Part shown: in pieces, positions 1 through 7,643 of the stretch
Layout of the letters: the number at the start of each line of letters is the position of its first letter
Numbering within the stretch: position 1 is the first letter of the stretch
Origin: Azoarcus sp. L1K30
GTDB taxonomy: Bacteria; Pseudomonadota; Gammaproteobacteria; Burkholderiales; Rhodocyclaceae
Length of the DNA: 64,000 bases
Assembly (NCBI RefSeq): GCF_018122735.1
Contig: NZ_JAGRRD010000001.1
Coordinates: forward strand, 2,648,639 to 2,712,638
Direction: 5' to 3'
Translations under genes and position numbers: made by a program
The notes under the pieces: model-generated
Database searches by the model: none
What the model was told of the DNA's origin: nothing
Seen by the model: only the letters and a program-made list of their open reading frames with translations

Positions 1-60
1 CGACCGCTTGAATGCTTCGCTGTGCGTGCGCCGGGTCCGGCGCGGGATGACGACGTCCAT
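1..60 (-). CDS. Transposase orfA, N-terminal fragment (runs off the left edge)
   Basis: The minus strand starts with ATG at 60 and reads MDVVIPRRTRRTHSEAFKRS before the edge. The RRTHSEAFKR stretch is typical of the first residues of small helix-turn-helix transposase subunits (IS3 or IS66 type orfA). Only 20 codons are visible, so the family is not settled. The palindrome directly upstream (62-88) fits the end of the same element. Confidence 0.5.
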   Translation of the reverse strand, partial: MDVVIPRRTRRTHSEAFKRS

Positions 61-61
61 A

Positions 62-88
62 GTGTCCACCACCAAGATTAGTGGACAC
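62..88. repeat. Inverted repeat at the end of an insertion sequence
   Basis: GTGTCCACCACC pairs imperfectly with TTAGTGGACAC across a short centre, immediately upstream of the transposase fragment. It is probably the terminal repeat of that element. The following 350 bases (89-438) hold no convincing gene; reading frames there are short and lack ribosome binding sites. Confidence 0.4.
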
Positions 89-438
89 GATCTTCAGCGC
101 ACTACACCGCAATGAACAGGTGAGTTTGCCGGGTGCTTACCGAGCGCCTGCTTCGAACGTCATCGTTCTGGGCACTGCAACCACAGGCGTGCCTCTCGTT
201 CATGGCACAAAGGCACCCCACCGCGGCAAGTCGATGCTTGCGCCGCGCCACAGACGCTCACCGGCACACGGTCTCCGCGGCGCGCCAGGGCTTCGTCACT
301 GCGGTCGTAGGCGAAATCTGACACCGGTATCGGACCGCGCCTATCGTCTCGTCCATGCCCAGCCAGTACATTCGGGTCATCGGATGGCCGCAATTGGCGA
401 GCCCTTCCGATCTGTTCAACTACTGTGGGGAGCGGATC

Positions 439-627
439 ATGAATAGTGACATTCTGAAAGGGAACTGGAAGCAGCTCAAAGGACGAGTTCAGGCCCAGTG
501 GGGCAAACTCACCGATGACGATTTGGACGTGATCGAGGGTAGGCGCGAGGAACTCGCGGGCAAGATTCAGGAGCGTTATGGCCTGTCCAGAGAAGAAGCC
601 GAAAAGCAACTCGACGACTGGACCTGA
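439..627 (+). CDS. CsbD-like stress protein
   Basis: A 62-residue hydrophilic protein with the CsbD signature: an ILKGNWKQLKGRVQAQWGKL start, then DDDLDVIEGRREELAGKIQ and YGLSREEAEKQLDDW. CsbD proteins are small, abundant, stress-induced and of unknown biochemical role. The ATG at 439 is preceded by GGGGAGCGGATC, a plausible ribosome binding site. A longer frame from 355 exists, but its extra residues do not resemble the family. It is followed by another small stress-type gene. Confidence 0.9.
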   Translation: MNSDILKGNWKQLKGRVQAQWGKLTDDDLDVIEGRREELAGKIQERYGLSREEAEKQLDDWT

Positions 628-697
628 GCGCATGGCTCAATCGGACTGAACGCACGCCGAACGGTTCGACCATCCGACCTACGTCGAGGAGGGCATC

Positions 698-862
698 ATG
701 CTTCACTACGCAGTCGTATTTTTCGTGATCGCAATCATCGCCGCGATCTTCGGATTCACGGGCATCGCAGCAGGCGCTGCGGACATCGCCCAGATCCTGT
801 TCCTGGTATTCCTGGTGATGGCAGTAGTCAGTTTCCTGATCAATCTGACCCGAGGCCGATGA
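698..862 (+). CDS. DUF1328 small membrane protein (YtjA family)
   Basis: 54 residues, [20 protein letters not shown] at the start, then [20 protein letters not shown] and a short basic end, TRGR. The two hydrophobic helices around a [10 protein letters not shown] turn define the YtjA/DUF1328 family of small inner-membrane proteins of unknown function. AGGAGGGCATC precedes the ATG. CsbD, entericidin and DUF883-like genes nearby suggest an envelope or osmotic stress cluster; this is inference from context. Confidence 0.9.
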   Translation: MLHYAVVFFVIAIIAAIFGFTGIAAGAADIAQILFLVFLVMAVVSFLINLTRGR

Positions 863-957
863 TCATCTTTTGGGTGCGAGCGACACTGCGCCAGTGGTAA
901 CCGCTCGCCACCGATGCGTCTTACAATCCAAACAGCGCGAAACGGAGAGAGCATTGA

Positions 958-1593
958 ATGTTGCGCATTGCCATCGTCGATGATCACCAGATCGTGCGGG
1001 CCGGATTCCGCGAGCTCATATCAGATGAACTGGGTTTCGCGATCGCTTTCGAGGCATCCTCCGGCGAAGAAGCTCTGGAGGCTTTGAGCGGGCAAGCCTG
1101 CGACGTGCTTCTGCTAGACCTCTCGTTGCCGGGCAAGAGCGGTATCGATGTCCTGCGCACCGTGCGCCAGCGCTACCCACAGACTCGGGTACTGGTATTA
1201 AGCGGTTTTCCGGAAGAGCGTTATGCGCTGTCGATGATTCGCAACGGTGCCAGTGGCTACCTTTGCAAGGACTGTGAGCCGGCGGAACTGCTCGCGGCAG
1301 TGCATACCGTGCACAGAGGGGGGCGTTACCTCTCTCCACGCACTGCTCAGTTGCTTGCCGACGAAATGCTCGGGAGCGCCGCCGGGTCGCCTCATGAATC
1401 CCTGTCCGAGCGCGAGATGCAGGTTTTCGTGAGGCTGGCCAAAGGGGCCTCGGTATCAGCGATTGCCGAGGCGCTGAGCCTTAGCGTCAAGACCGTCAGC
1501 ACCTATCGTAGCCGTCTGCTCGAAAAGCTCGAGGTCTCGAGCAATGCAGAGTTGGCTGCATACGCGGTGCGCAATGGTCTGATCATGGAATGA
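958..1593 (+). CDS. NarL/UhpA-family response regulator
   Basis: 211 residues. The N-terminal receiver domain (about 1-118) has the acidic pair in IVDDHQIV, the phosphoacceptor Asp54 in LLLDLSLPG and Lys104 in GYLCKD. The C-terminal LuxR-type helix-turn-helix (about 145-205) contains LSEREMQVFVRLAKGASVSA followed by LSLSVKTVSTYRSRLLEKL. It should bind DNA after phosphorylation, most simply by the convergent histidine kinase at 2026-3387. The start is supported by GGAGAGAGC a few bases upstream. It is followed after 10 bases by a second receiver protein. Confidence 0.93.
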   Translation: MLRIAIVDDHQIVRAGFRELISDELGFAIAFEASSGEEALEALSGQACDVLLLDLSLPGKSGIDVLRTVRQRYPQTRVLVLSGFPEERYALSMIRNGASGYLCKDCEPAELLAAVHTVHRGGRYLSPRTAQLLADEMLGSAAGSPHESLSEREMQVFVRLAKGASVSAIAEALSLSVKTVSTYRSRLLEKLEVSSNAELAAYAVRNGLIME

Positions 1594-1603
1594 GCTTGTT
1601 GAC

Positions 1604-2014
1604 GTGAGCGGTGAAAGTGGAAAATTACTTCGTGTCCTCGTGATCGAGGATTCAGCGCTGCTTCGCGGCATGCTTGGGGAGATGCTCGAAGAGATGACGC
1701 ACGTCGTTGTCGTCGATGCAGTCGCCGGCGAGAACGCCGCCATAGAGAGAATTGCCAGCGGTGAGGTGGATCTGGCCATCGTGGATCTCGAACTCGACGA
1801 AGGCAGCGGCTTCGGCGTGCTGCAGCACCTCGGCGCGGCGCCGGATCGTTTCGGCGGCACACGGGCAGTGGTGCTCTCCACCTACGCCCACCGAGCGATA
1901 CGCAAGCGGTGCGAGCAACTTGGGGCCGAGGCATTCTTCGACAAGGCCTCGGGAATGGACGATTTGCTCGATTTCGTCGAACGTGCCGCCGGCGAAGACA
2001 GGCCAAGGAGCTGA
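1604..2014 (+). CDS. Single-domain response regulator (receiver only)
   Basis: 136 residues that form only a receiver domain: VLVIEDSALLRGML, phosphoacceptor Asp61 in AIVDLELDEG, a Ser/Thr switch in VVLSTYAH and Lys in AFFDKASGMDDLL. There is no output domain. The GTG at 1604 is the most likely start; it lies 10 bases after the stop of the upstream regulator, so the two are probably co-transcribed. Such proteins act as phosphate sinks or signal through protein contacts. The shared cognate kinase is inferred from position. Confidence 0.85.
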   Translation: MSGESGKLLRVLVIEDSALLRGMLGEMLEEMTHVVVVDAVAGENAAIERIASGEVDLAIVDLELDEGSGFGVLQHLGAAPDRFGGTRAVVLSTYAHRAIRKRCEQLGAEAFFDKASGMDDLLDFVERAAGEDRPRS

Positions 2015-2025
2015 ACGCGCACCGC

Positions 2026-3387
2026 TCAGGGTAGCGGGATTTCGGCGCGGATGCGCGTACCTTGGCCTGGTGTGGACTCGACTGTGAAACGACCCGCATA
2101 GGTTTGCACCCGGTGACGCATGCCTGCGATGCCGTGGCGATCGAGGGCAGTTCCCGCGACGTCAAAACCGATACCGTCATCGCTTATCGTAATGGTGACA
2201 AGTCCGTCATTGCTACTTAACGAAAGTCCCACCCATTTTGCCTTCGCGTACTTTCGAATATTCGTAAACGCCTCTTGGGCGATCCGGAACAGGGCAAGTG
2301 AACGTTCCTCGTCGATACCCGCGATCGAGTCGGGCAACGTGACCTCGACATCGAGTTCATTGCCCAGCGCGAAATCCTCACACATTGCGCGCATCGCTTC
2401 GATCAGGCCCATTTCATTGAGCAGCGGCGGCCGCAGGTCGTCAATAATGCGCCGCTTAAGCGCGATGCCTTCGCTGAGCGAACGCTGCAAACGATCCAGT
2501 CGCTCCTGCCACTGAGCACGCAATTCGGCAGGCAGGCGACGCCCCATCCAGCCAGCGTCGAGTTTTGCTGCAGTAAGCAGGGCACCCAATTCGTCGTGCA
2601 ATTCACGCGCAAGTCGCTGTTTTTCGGCTTCACGAGCGTTATTGACGTAACGTGCGAGATCGGAAAGTTCAGCGGTGCGCAGCGCGACCTGGTCCTCCAG
2701 GCGCCTTTTTTCCGATGCCTGTAACGTAGCAATGCGCTCGCGCAGCTCCAGCTCACGACGCGTACCACTAAACACTGCCAACATGAGCAGCATCGTGCAG
2801 GTCGCGAACACGTTGCCGAGCGTACGACTTAGACCAAAGCGCGACTTGGACTGCTCCAGGCTGGCACGTGCCTCGCCGGCCAACTCGTCCCTCAGCTTGC
2901 CGATGTGCTGGCGGGTCTCGTCCATCAGAACTCTTCCGACCAAGTCGTTACTCTGCGCACCAACCAGCGTGCGCCGAGCGACGGCCTCGCTCATTGCTTC
3001 CCGCTTTGCATCTACCAATGCAAGCAGGGTCGTCACGCGCTGCTGGTCTGACGGACGATTGGCAAAGGTCTGGCGAACCCGTTCTATTGCCTTGGGAAGC
3101 GCCGTGGTAGCCGACTCGTAGGGCTCGAGGTACACCGGCTCACCGGTCAACAGGTAGCCACGCACGCCAGTTTCGGCATCCAGCAGGCGCAACAGCAGAT
3201 GCTCCACGGAATCGATCTGTTCGCTCTGGCTGCGGATCCCATCGACCGCTTCAAGGCCCATCGAAGATTGGGTGGTATTCGTAACCAGCAGGGTGATCAC
3301 AAACGCCATTCCAAGTGCGAACAGGACATGGTGGCGTTTGCCCAGCGTGCCGTCGTGGCCTGCCCGCGGGGGGGCTGAAGTGCTCAT
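2026..3387 (-). CDS. CHASE3 sensor histidine kinase, HisKA_3 type
   Basis: 453 residues. A first membrane helix at about 20-36 and a second at about 188-206 flank a periplasmic CHASE3-like domain (DAETGVRGYLLTGEPVYLEP near 70-90). A coiled coil leads to the HisKA_3 dimerisation helix with the phosphoacceptor His264 in RLARELHDELGALL. The HATPase_c domain has IAQEAFTNIRKYAKA (N box), DDGIGFD (G1) and GIAGMRHRV. This is the NarX/DesK class that partners with LuxR-type regulators, and it converges on exactly such a gene at 958-1593. The stop lies 11 bases from the receiver gene on the other strand. Confidence 0.92.
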   Translation of the reverse strand: MSTSAPPRAGHDGTLGKRHHVLFALGMAFVITLLVTNTTQSSMGLEAVDGIRSQSEQIDSVEHLLLRLLDAETGVRGYLLTGEPVYLEPYESATTALPKAIERVRQTFANRPSDQQRVTTLLALVDAKREAMSEAVARRTLVGAQSNDLVGRVLMDETRQHIGKLRDELAGEARASLEQSKSRFGLSRTLGNVFATCTMLLMLAVFSGTRRELELRERIATLQASEKRRLEDQVALRTAELSDLARYVNNAREAEKQRLARELHDELGALLTAAKLDAGWMGRRLPAELRAQWQERLDRLQRSLSEGIALKRRIIDDLRPPLLNEMGLIEAMRAMCEDFALGNELDVEVTLPDSIAGIDEERSLALFRIAQEAFTNIRKYAKAKWVGLSLSSNDGLVTITISDDGIGFDVAGTALDRHGIAGMRHRVQTYAGRFTVESTPGQGTRIRAEIPLP

Positions 3388-3926
3388 GGCCTTCTCCGAC
3401 TCAGACTCGGCTTGACTCGCGCAGCTTTCATTTGCAGCCCATCCCGATCAACTACTTGCTGAAGAGAATATCTCAGCAGTCCACGGTGCTGCGCAACCCG
3501 GAGCATCGCCAGCAGCCACCACACGATGGCACGGAGGACGGGCCTGTGCCGCGATTGTCCAGCGTCAATGCGTCGGAAAAGCTACTTGTCGGCAGACATA
3601 CGAGTCCCCGCCACTGCGCGCGAGAGTAAAAGCAGACGGGGCACTTAGCTCCTTGATCGCGATCGTATTGGCTCCGGTGGTGGCCAAAGTCGCAGACGTT
3701 GGTTCCGATACTGCGGCCAGTTTACTGGTATCAGCTGCCGGCAGTGCGCAGTGCGCAGTCTGCCGCGTCGCACATCTCGTGAGCGCAACATGCCGGCGCG
3801 AATCAAGAACGGACGACGGAAATCGACCACCACGCACCGCGCCGCCGCCTAGCGGCGGCTGCCATACCGAACCCCCCGCGAACCCCGCGTCGCGGCAGCT
3901 CTCTTGTGTTGGGAATCTGTCATGAT
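3388..3926. other. Intergenic region without a supported gene
   Basis: About 540 bases between the kinase start and the DUF883-like gene. Short frames on both strands lack ribosome binding sites, have shadow-like composition and resemble nothing I recognise. It presumably holds the kinase promoter; no operator could be read with confidence. Confidence 0.5.
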
Positions 3927-4238
3927 TCAGCGCCGGTTCGAGAACGCACCAATCAGGATGCCCAGCGCGACCGCTCCACCCACGACGGTCCACGGCTTGT
4001 CGCGGGCGAGCCGCACAAAACCGTGATTCAGTTGCTGTGCTTTGCCCTGAGCGTCAGCTCCCAACTCAAGCGCCTTGTGGCGCACCCGCGTACTGCCTGC
4101 GACCAACGAGCGCTCGATCTCCTTGCCTTTGCCTGCGGCTCGGTCGATGCGCTCTTGGAGCCCGTCAGCGACCCGCTGCGATAGACTGTCGTCTTCGCTT
4201 GAGGTCTTTTCCTGAACCTTCGCATCGGCGTTTCTCAT
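3927..4238 (-). CDS. DUF883 (ElaB/YqjD-like) membrane-anchored protein
   Basis: 103 residues with a long amphipathic helix (SLSQRVADGLQERIDRAAGK onward) and a C-terminal membrane anchor, ARDKPWTVVGGAVALGILIG, ending in NRR. The KPW-(hydrophobic)-GxLxG tail is the hallmark of the ElaB/YqjD/YgaM family, C-tail-anchored inner-membrane proteins reported to associate with ribosomes in stationary phase. GAGGAGAATGCA upstream of the ATG is a strong ribosome binding site. It precedes the entericidin gene on the same strand, with about 45 bases between them. Confidence 0.85.
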   Translation of the reverse strand: MRNADAKVQEKTSSEDDSLSQRVADGLQERIDRAAGKGKEIERSLVAGSTRVRHKALELGADAQGKAQQLNHGFVRLARDKPWTVVGGAVALGILIGAFSNRR

Positions 4239-4283
4239 TGCATTCTCCTCGATTGTCTGGTCACCAAAAGTGGGACCTCACAC

Positions 4284-4424
4284 TCACATTTTCTCCTTCA
4301 CGTCCTCTGCCGCCTTTTGAACCTTCTCACCGCCGGCCTCGATGTCCTTGCCGGCGCCTGCGACGGTGTTGCAGCCCGAAATGACGAACATGGCTGCGAG
4401 CAACAGTGCGATGATGGTCTTCAT
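4284..4424 (-). CDS. Entericidin A/B family lipoprotein
   Basis: 46 residues: a signal peptide, MKTIIALLLAAMFVISGC, with the lipobox Cys18 in SGCNTVAGAGKDI, followed by EAGGEKVQKAAEDVKEKM. This matches the entericidin fold, a tiny outer-membrane lipoprotein linked in enterobacteria to stationary-phase lysis (toxin/antidote pair). AACAGGAGTCAAGATC places the start at 4424; an upstream in-frame ATG at 4478 would bury the signal peptide. No antidote partner is adjacent. Confidence 0.87.
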   Translation of the reverse strand: MKTIIALLLAAMFVISGCNTVAGAGKDIEAGGEKVQKAAEDVKEKM

Positions 4425-4629
4425 GATCTTGACTCCTGTTGTATATGCCTGCCCGGTTGGCGGTAAATGTGAGAGCACAAATCAAATCGGGCTGAGTTCA
4501 TGCTATTCGCGTCACCGTGACACGCCTGTCAGCGCGCTCGGATTGTGGTGTCGGACGGCGCCTACAGGCCAAACTCTTCGAGTTCGGGCAGCCGTCCTCG
4601 TAGTGATTCGGTCACGTTGATATCCCGAC

Positions 4630-4700
4630 GCCAAACGATTGGCATGAGCGGCGCTTGGCATTCACCTGCAGGAAAGCGTCCTTTCGATGGAAGGCTCAGG
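4630..4700 (-). repeat. Degenerate attC site, distal end of the cassette array
   Basis: The arms GCCAAAC...TTGGCATGAGC and TTTCGATGGAAGGCTCAGG align with the clearer attC sites at 9526 and 7574, which share the GACATGAG / TCTCGATGGAAGG pattern. The stop codon of the gene at 4696 falls inside the right arm, as it does in the intact cassettes. Core bases are diverged, so it is probably an old, inactive site marking the left limit of the integron. Confidence 0.45.
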
Positions 4701-5376
4701 CGCGAATTTCAGCGCTATCGAGCGAGTAGCTCCACTGATATGTTGCGGCGCTAACTTGACGTGCTCCCCTGGCCGCCAGGCCACTCTCGGCGCAAAGTGA
4801 AGTCACGCATGAACCAACCGAGATACTGTCGTACCCGGTGACGATAAGCGCGGAATCAACGCCAAGATCTGCACCTCTGATGCGCTGCTCGTTGGTCATG
4901 GGCGCCTGCTGCGCCCCCTGAAGAAGATGCGCGCTGCCAAGGCCGGTCGCTTTCGGTATCGCCAGTAGAACTTCATCAAGCAACCACCCGGTGAGCAGCG
5001 CGGCCTGGTCGGCTTGGGGGGTGAAGCGAATCAGTGCCGCTGCACTGCCTTGGCCAAACCCCGAACTCCCGACCACGGAGCACAGCCCCCTGTTCATTCC
5101 CATGTAATGGGGCATCATCCTTGTGGTCCAGGGCGTCGGGTTGTTCAGTCGCTCGAGATAGGCTGCCGATGTAAGCGTCGCCAAGCTCTCGACCTCGTAG
5201 AGAACCATATAACGCGGTCCTCCGGCGCTTGCCAGCCAGCGAGTACCGCGGCGGAAGCCAGGAATCGAAAGTCGCTCTGGAAGATGCTCGTGGGTGTGCC
5301 AACGATCATGTTCTTCGATGGCGCTGGCTTCAACGTCAAATGAAAGAAGCATTGCTGCTGAACCGAGCAAGGGCAT
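4696..5376 (-). CDS. Conserved hypothetical protein, dimeric alpha/beta-barrel (DUF4286/EthD-like)
   Basis: 226 residues with no signal peptide. The N-terminal half has LLSFDVEASAIEEHDRWHTH then EHLPERLSIPGFRRGTRWLA, the usual EthD/DUF4286-type half-barrel, in which a W-H-EHxxER-xxPGF motif lines a small pocket. The second half (about 110-226) looks like a repeat of the fold. It may be an oxidative or binding protein; the substrate is unknown. AGGGAGAACATC precedes the ATG. Its stop lies in an attC-like repeat, so it is likely the most distal cassette of the integron. Confidence 0.72.
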   Translation of the reverse strand: MPLLGSAAMLLSFDVEASAIEEHDRWHTHEHLPERLSIPGFRRGTRWLASAGGPRYMVLYEVESLATLTSAAYLERLNNPTPWTTRMMPHYMGMNRGLCSVVGSSGFGQGSAAALIRFTPQADQAALLTGWLLDEVLLAIPKATGLGSAHLLQGAQQAPMTNEQRIRGADLGVDSALIVTGYDSISVGSCVTSLCAESGLAARGARQVSAATYQWSYSLDSAEIRA

Positions 5377-5415
5377 GATGTTCTCCCTATTTGAAGGACG
5401 AAGCGGCGCAATCGC

Positions 5416-5477
5416 TGCTAAATCGGGCGTGGATTGAGGCGCGTGTTGCGCAGGTCCGGTTGACTACCAGGTTGGGC
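5416..5477 (-). repeat. attC-like remnant
   Basis: TGCTAAATCGGGCG, a small GCGC-GTGTT-GCGC hairpin and a right core GTTGGGC that fits the attC consensus GTTRRRY. It lies immediately after the stop of the DapB-like gene. The arms pair poorly, so this is a weak call resting on position and core. Confidence 0.3.
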
Positions 5478-5483
5478 ATCTGG

Positions 5484-6158
5484 CTACACCCACCCATTCG
5501 CGACAAACTCGTCGATTGCATATACCCGGTTTTCGAGTTGGCGAGAGAAGACCGCAGCAACGATTTTCGCAACGCCGTCTGCATAGGGCGATGCGCCATA
5601 CACTCTTGTTTCGAGCGATATGCAGCAGGTCCCGTCTTCAATGCGAATCGTGTGCACGGCGTGTCGGCTCAAGTGTTCAGCAGGAATACGTAGTGCCGAC
5701 AGCTGCTCGTCGGGATCGCGCACCGACGTCACGTCCTTGGCGGAAAGGCCCAACGCTTGCGCAACGGAAACTGCCGTTCCTGGAACAGAGCGTTTTTCGG
5801 CTTGATGCGATTCGGTGACGTCGATGTGGTACCCGTTAAATAGCTTCCCGCTTCTCGCCAGCATATTCATGAACTTCAGCATGAGAATGTTGGTGTTGGG
5901 GCACAAGACAACCGGGAACGCAGGCGAGCGAGATTCGAGTTTCGATCCGGTCGCCAACTCGACCAAGGGCGAGTTGGTTTTCCGGCAATAGGCGGCCACT
6001 TCATCGAGCTCTCTGCCAGAGCCCGCGTGAACAACCACCGAGCGACCTTCCGTTTTCGAAGCATACGACCATTGGCGGACCTTGAGCGGAGCGCCGAGCG
6101 CCAGCTGATCCAGTAGTTCTGTCGCCAACTTTCCCGAGCCAACTATTAGGACTTGCAT
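5484..6158 (-). CDS. Dihydrodipicolinate reductase-like protein (DapB fold)
   Basis: 224 residues. It opens with the nucleotide-binding segment MQVLIVGSGKLATELLDQLA and carries a DapB-like active-site segment, HIDVTESHQAEKRSVPGTAV, which matches the E-x-HH-x(2)-K-x-DAPSGTA region of lysine-pathway reductases with several substitutions. The glycine loop is GSGKLA rather than GxxGxxG. It may reduce or bind a different substrate, so a lysine role is not assumed. The ATG at 6158 gives the natural fold start; an upstream TTG at 6179 adds seven residues. It sits inside the integron array, so it is probably cassette-borne. Confidence 0.72.
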   Translation of the reverse strand: MQVLIVGSGKLATELLDQLALGAPLKVRQWSYASKTEGRSVVVHAGSGRELDEVAAYCRKTNSPLVELATGSKLESRSPAFPVVLCPNTNILMLKFMNMLARSGKLFNGYHIDVTESHQAEKRSVPGTAVSVAQALGLSAKDVTSVRDPDEQLSALRIPAEHLSRHAVHTIRIEDGTCCISLETRVYGASPYADGVAKIVAAVFSRQLENRVYAIDEFVANGWV

Positions 6159-6199
6159 GACGCGCTCATTGAGATGCAACGGTTTGAAGATGCCTACGC

Positions 6200-6268
6200 A
6201 GGAGTGAGCCGACTGTGCGGCCTTTCGCGCAGGTTCGCCCGACTGCGAGGTTGGGGGACGTGTTACCC
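6200..6268 (-). repeat. attC-like remnant
   Basis: Positions 6211-6256 resemble the repeat at 5416-5477 (shared GCGCAGGTYCG and AGGTTGGG segments) and end in a GTTACCC core that supplies the stop of the chorismate mutase gene. Pairing is weak and the call is tentative. Confidence 0.27.
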
Positions 6269-6568
6269 ATGCCCCTGAAGCGTTGCATGCTCAGCCAACT
6301 CAGCGTCGATGAAGCCAGCAATCATCGCGCGGTAGACCTGCTCAGTGACGGTTGGGTTTGCGCCAAACTCTACAGAAAGGGCTGTGACTTTGGAAATGAC
6401 CTGTTCAACTCGCTGGGGCGCCTTGACGTCGGTGGTGGTTCTCTTGAACTTGGCCGCCTGCTTAACATAGGCGCCACGCTCTGCCAGTAACGCAACAATC
6501 TCGCGGTCGATGCGATCAATATGGGTTCGAACTTCCTCGATGTTCTGGCAATCTTCGATGATCTTCAA
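6263..6568 (-). CDS. Chorismate mutase (AroQ class) / PchB-like protein
   Basis: 101 residues, all helical. VRTHIDRIDREIVALLAERG then AYVKQAAKFKRTT gives the AroQ motif (R-x(2)-IDxID-x(2)-IxxLLxxR, K). VKAPQRVEQVISKV and TEQVYRAMIAGFIDAELAEH complete the fold. Either chorismate mutase or isochorismate-pyruvate lyase activity is possible; the two cannot be separated by eye. I chose the TTG start at 6568 because AAGGAG lies six bases before it and the protein then begins at KIIEDC, as family members do. The alternative start at 6661 would add 31 unlike residues. It is a probable integron cassette gene. Confidence 0.76.
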   Translation of the reverse strand: MKIIEDCQNIEEVRTHIDRIDREIVALLAERGAYVKQAAKFKRTTTDVKAPQRVEQVISKVTALSVEFGANPTVTEQVYRAMIAGFIDAELAEHATLQGHG

Positions 6569-6626
6569 CCTATGCTCCTTGGCAAGCTGACGAATACAGG
6601 TACATTGATTATCGTGTAGCCGAATT

Positions 6627-6992
6627 TCATGATTCGTCCCGTCTGGAGGCCTGCAAAGCAAGCGACAGATATTGAGCCAACTTCTTGTCCTTGATCTGAG
6701 AGGCAGTCATCAATTTGAGGTGCCGACGCCCCTTCCCCGTCCCCTCAAGAAACCCGAATGGGTCATTGATCTTTGCGCCGTTCCCGAATTCGACTGTTAC
6801 GTGCGCTTTGTAGGCGAAAACCCCACCAAACTGCACGCCTGACGTAAACAGGATGCCGCCATACTTGACTTCTTCCGACGTTCTCTCAATTTTCTCTTTT
6901 ACCAAGGCGCGAACGGCTTCGACGATTTGATAATTCTGCTCGCTCACAAGACGGATGTCTTCAAGCAGCTGTTGAACAGATTTCTTTGTCAT
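6627..6992 (-). CDS. DUF1801 (YdhG-like) protein
   Basis: 121 residues. It begins MTKKSVQQLLEDIRLVSEQN, with YQIVEAVRALVKEKIERTSE, EVKYGGILFTSGVQFGGVFA and VEFGNGAKINDPFGFLEGTG. The YGG-I-F and G-KGRRHLKL patches match DUF1801, a small alpha/beta fold with no assigned reaction. No clear attC separates it from the chorismate mutase gene 58 bases downstream, so the two may share a cassette or the site has decayed. Confidence 0.8.
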   Translation of the reverse strand: MTKKSVQQLLEDIRLVSEQNYQIVEAVRALVKEKIERTSEEVKYGGILFTSGVQFGGVFAYKAHVTVEFGNGAKINDPFGFLEGTGKGRRHLKLMTASQIKDKKLAQYLSLALQASRRDES

Positions 6993-7041
6993 GTTGTGGA
7001 TCGTATCCTCAGTCGGCTACACGCTTTACTACATACCATAG

Positions 7042-7117
7042 AGCTGACCGGCACTGCGCGACTTTACCAGGCGACGTCCAGTGAGCGAAGCGAACGGGGA
7101 GGAGCGTCCGGTTAGCC
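7042..7117 (-). repeat. attC site of the 7112-7573 cassette
   Basis: The outer arms AGCTGACCGG and CCGGTTAGCC are complementary except for one T/C position. Inside them is a GGCACTGCGCGACTTTACC segment shared with the sites at 8717 and 14690. The right core GTTAGCC (7111-7117) contains the TAA stop of the acetyltransferase gene, the usual cassette arrangement. Confidence 0.75.
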
Positions 7118-7573
7118 ATTGCGTGCCACCATGGTTTGATAGTGCATTCCATTAAACGACTTTGGTGGCTCAATAGCCGTGAAACCAAGGCTTTCATACA
7201 CAGGAACCGCAAACAGAGATGAGCGAACCGTCAGCATATCTCCCAATGCACCGCTACCTAAAGCGGCATGCCATAGCTGCTTGCCAATACCCAGTTTTTG
7301 ATACGCCGGATGAACGAAAAAATATTTCACGTGGCTCCTATCGCTAACGGCAAGAACACCAACAAGTGTTTGTTCTAGAGCAGCCACCAGCCAGACCATT
7401 TGTTCAGACTTCAGTAGCTTTGCTATCTGAATCGGTTGTACGCTTTCTCTATACCAGTCGGGGCATGCTTGTTCGGGTGTAAAGCAGCACGTGACCGAGG
7501 TTGAGTAAATCAACTCGGCAACATCGGAAACATCATCTTCCTGTGCTTGGCGTATTTCGGGAATATTTTTCAT
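7112..7573 (-). CDS. GNAT-family N-acetyltransferase (integron cassette)
   Basis: 153 residues. EIRQAQEDDVSDVAELIYST is the GNAT beta-1/alpha-1 region, and KYFFVHPAYQKLGIGKQLWH is motif A with the acetyl-CoA pyrophosphate loop (Q-x-x-G-x-G-K). PVYESLGFTAIEPPKSFNGM closes the fold. The substrate is unknown. The ATG at 7573 lies directly after the attC core of the preceding cassette, and the TAA stop is inside its own attC, so this is a minimal mobile cassette. The frame continues upstream to 7690, but those residues are translated attC. Confidence 0.82.
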   Translation of the reverse strand: MKNIPEIRQAQEDDVSDVAELIYSTSVTCCFTPEQACPDWYRESVQPIQIAKLLKSEQMVWLVAALEQTLVGVLAVSDRSHVKYFFVHPAYQKLGIGKQLWHAALGSGALGDMLTVRSSLFAVPVYESLGFTAIEPPKSFNGMHYQTMVARNG

Positions 7574-7642
7574 GGCCAACGTTTGACTTGAGAAGCATGA
7601 CCCTGCTTGCCGGGGCATATCCTCACGATGGGAGGGATAGGC
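7574..7642 (-). repeat. attC site of the 7644-8186 cassette
   Basis: GGCCAAC at the left and GATAGGC at the right frame a palindrome with GACTTGAGAAGC, a CTTGCCGGGGC centre and CACGATGGGAGG. It is close in sequence to the attC at 9526-9594 (shared CTTGCCGGGGC). The right core departs from GTTRRRY. Confidence 0.65.
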
Positions 7643-7643
7643 G

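Noticed and set aside
3645-3925. Short frames on both strands between the kinase and the DUF883-like gene
   Set aside because: No ribosome binding site, low-complexity Arg/Pro/Ala composition, and no recognisable motif.
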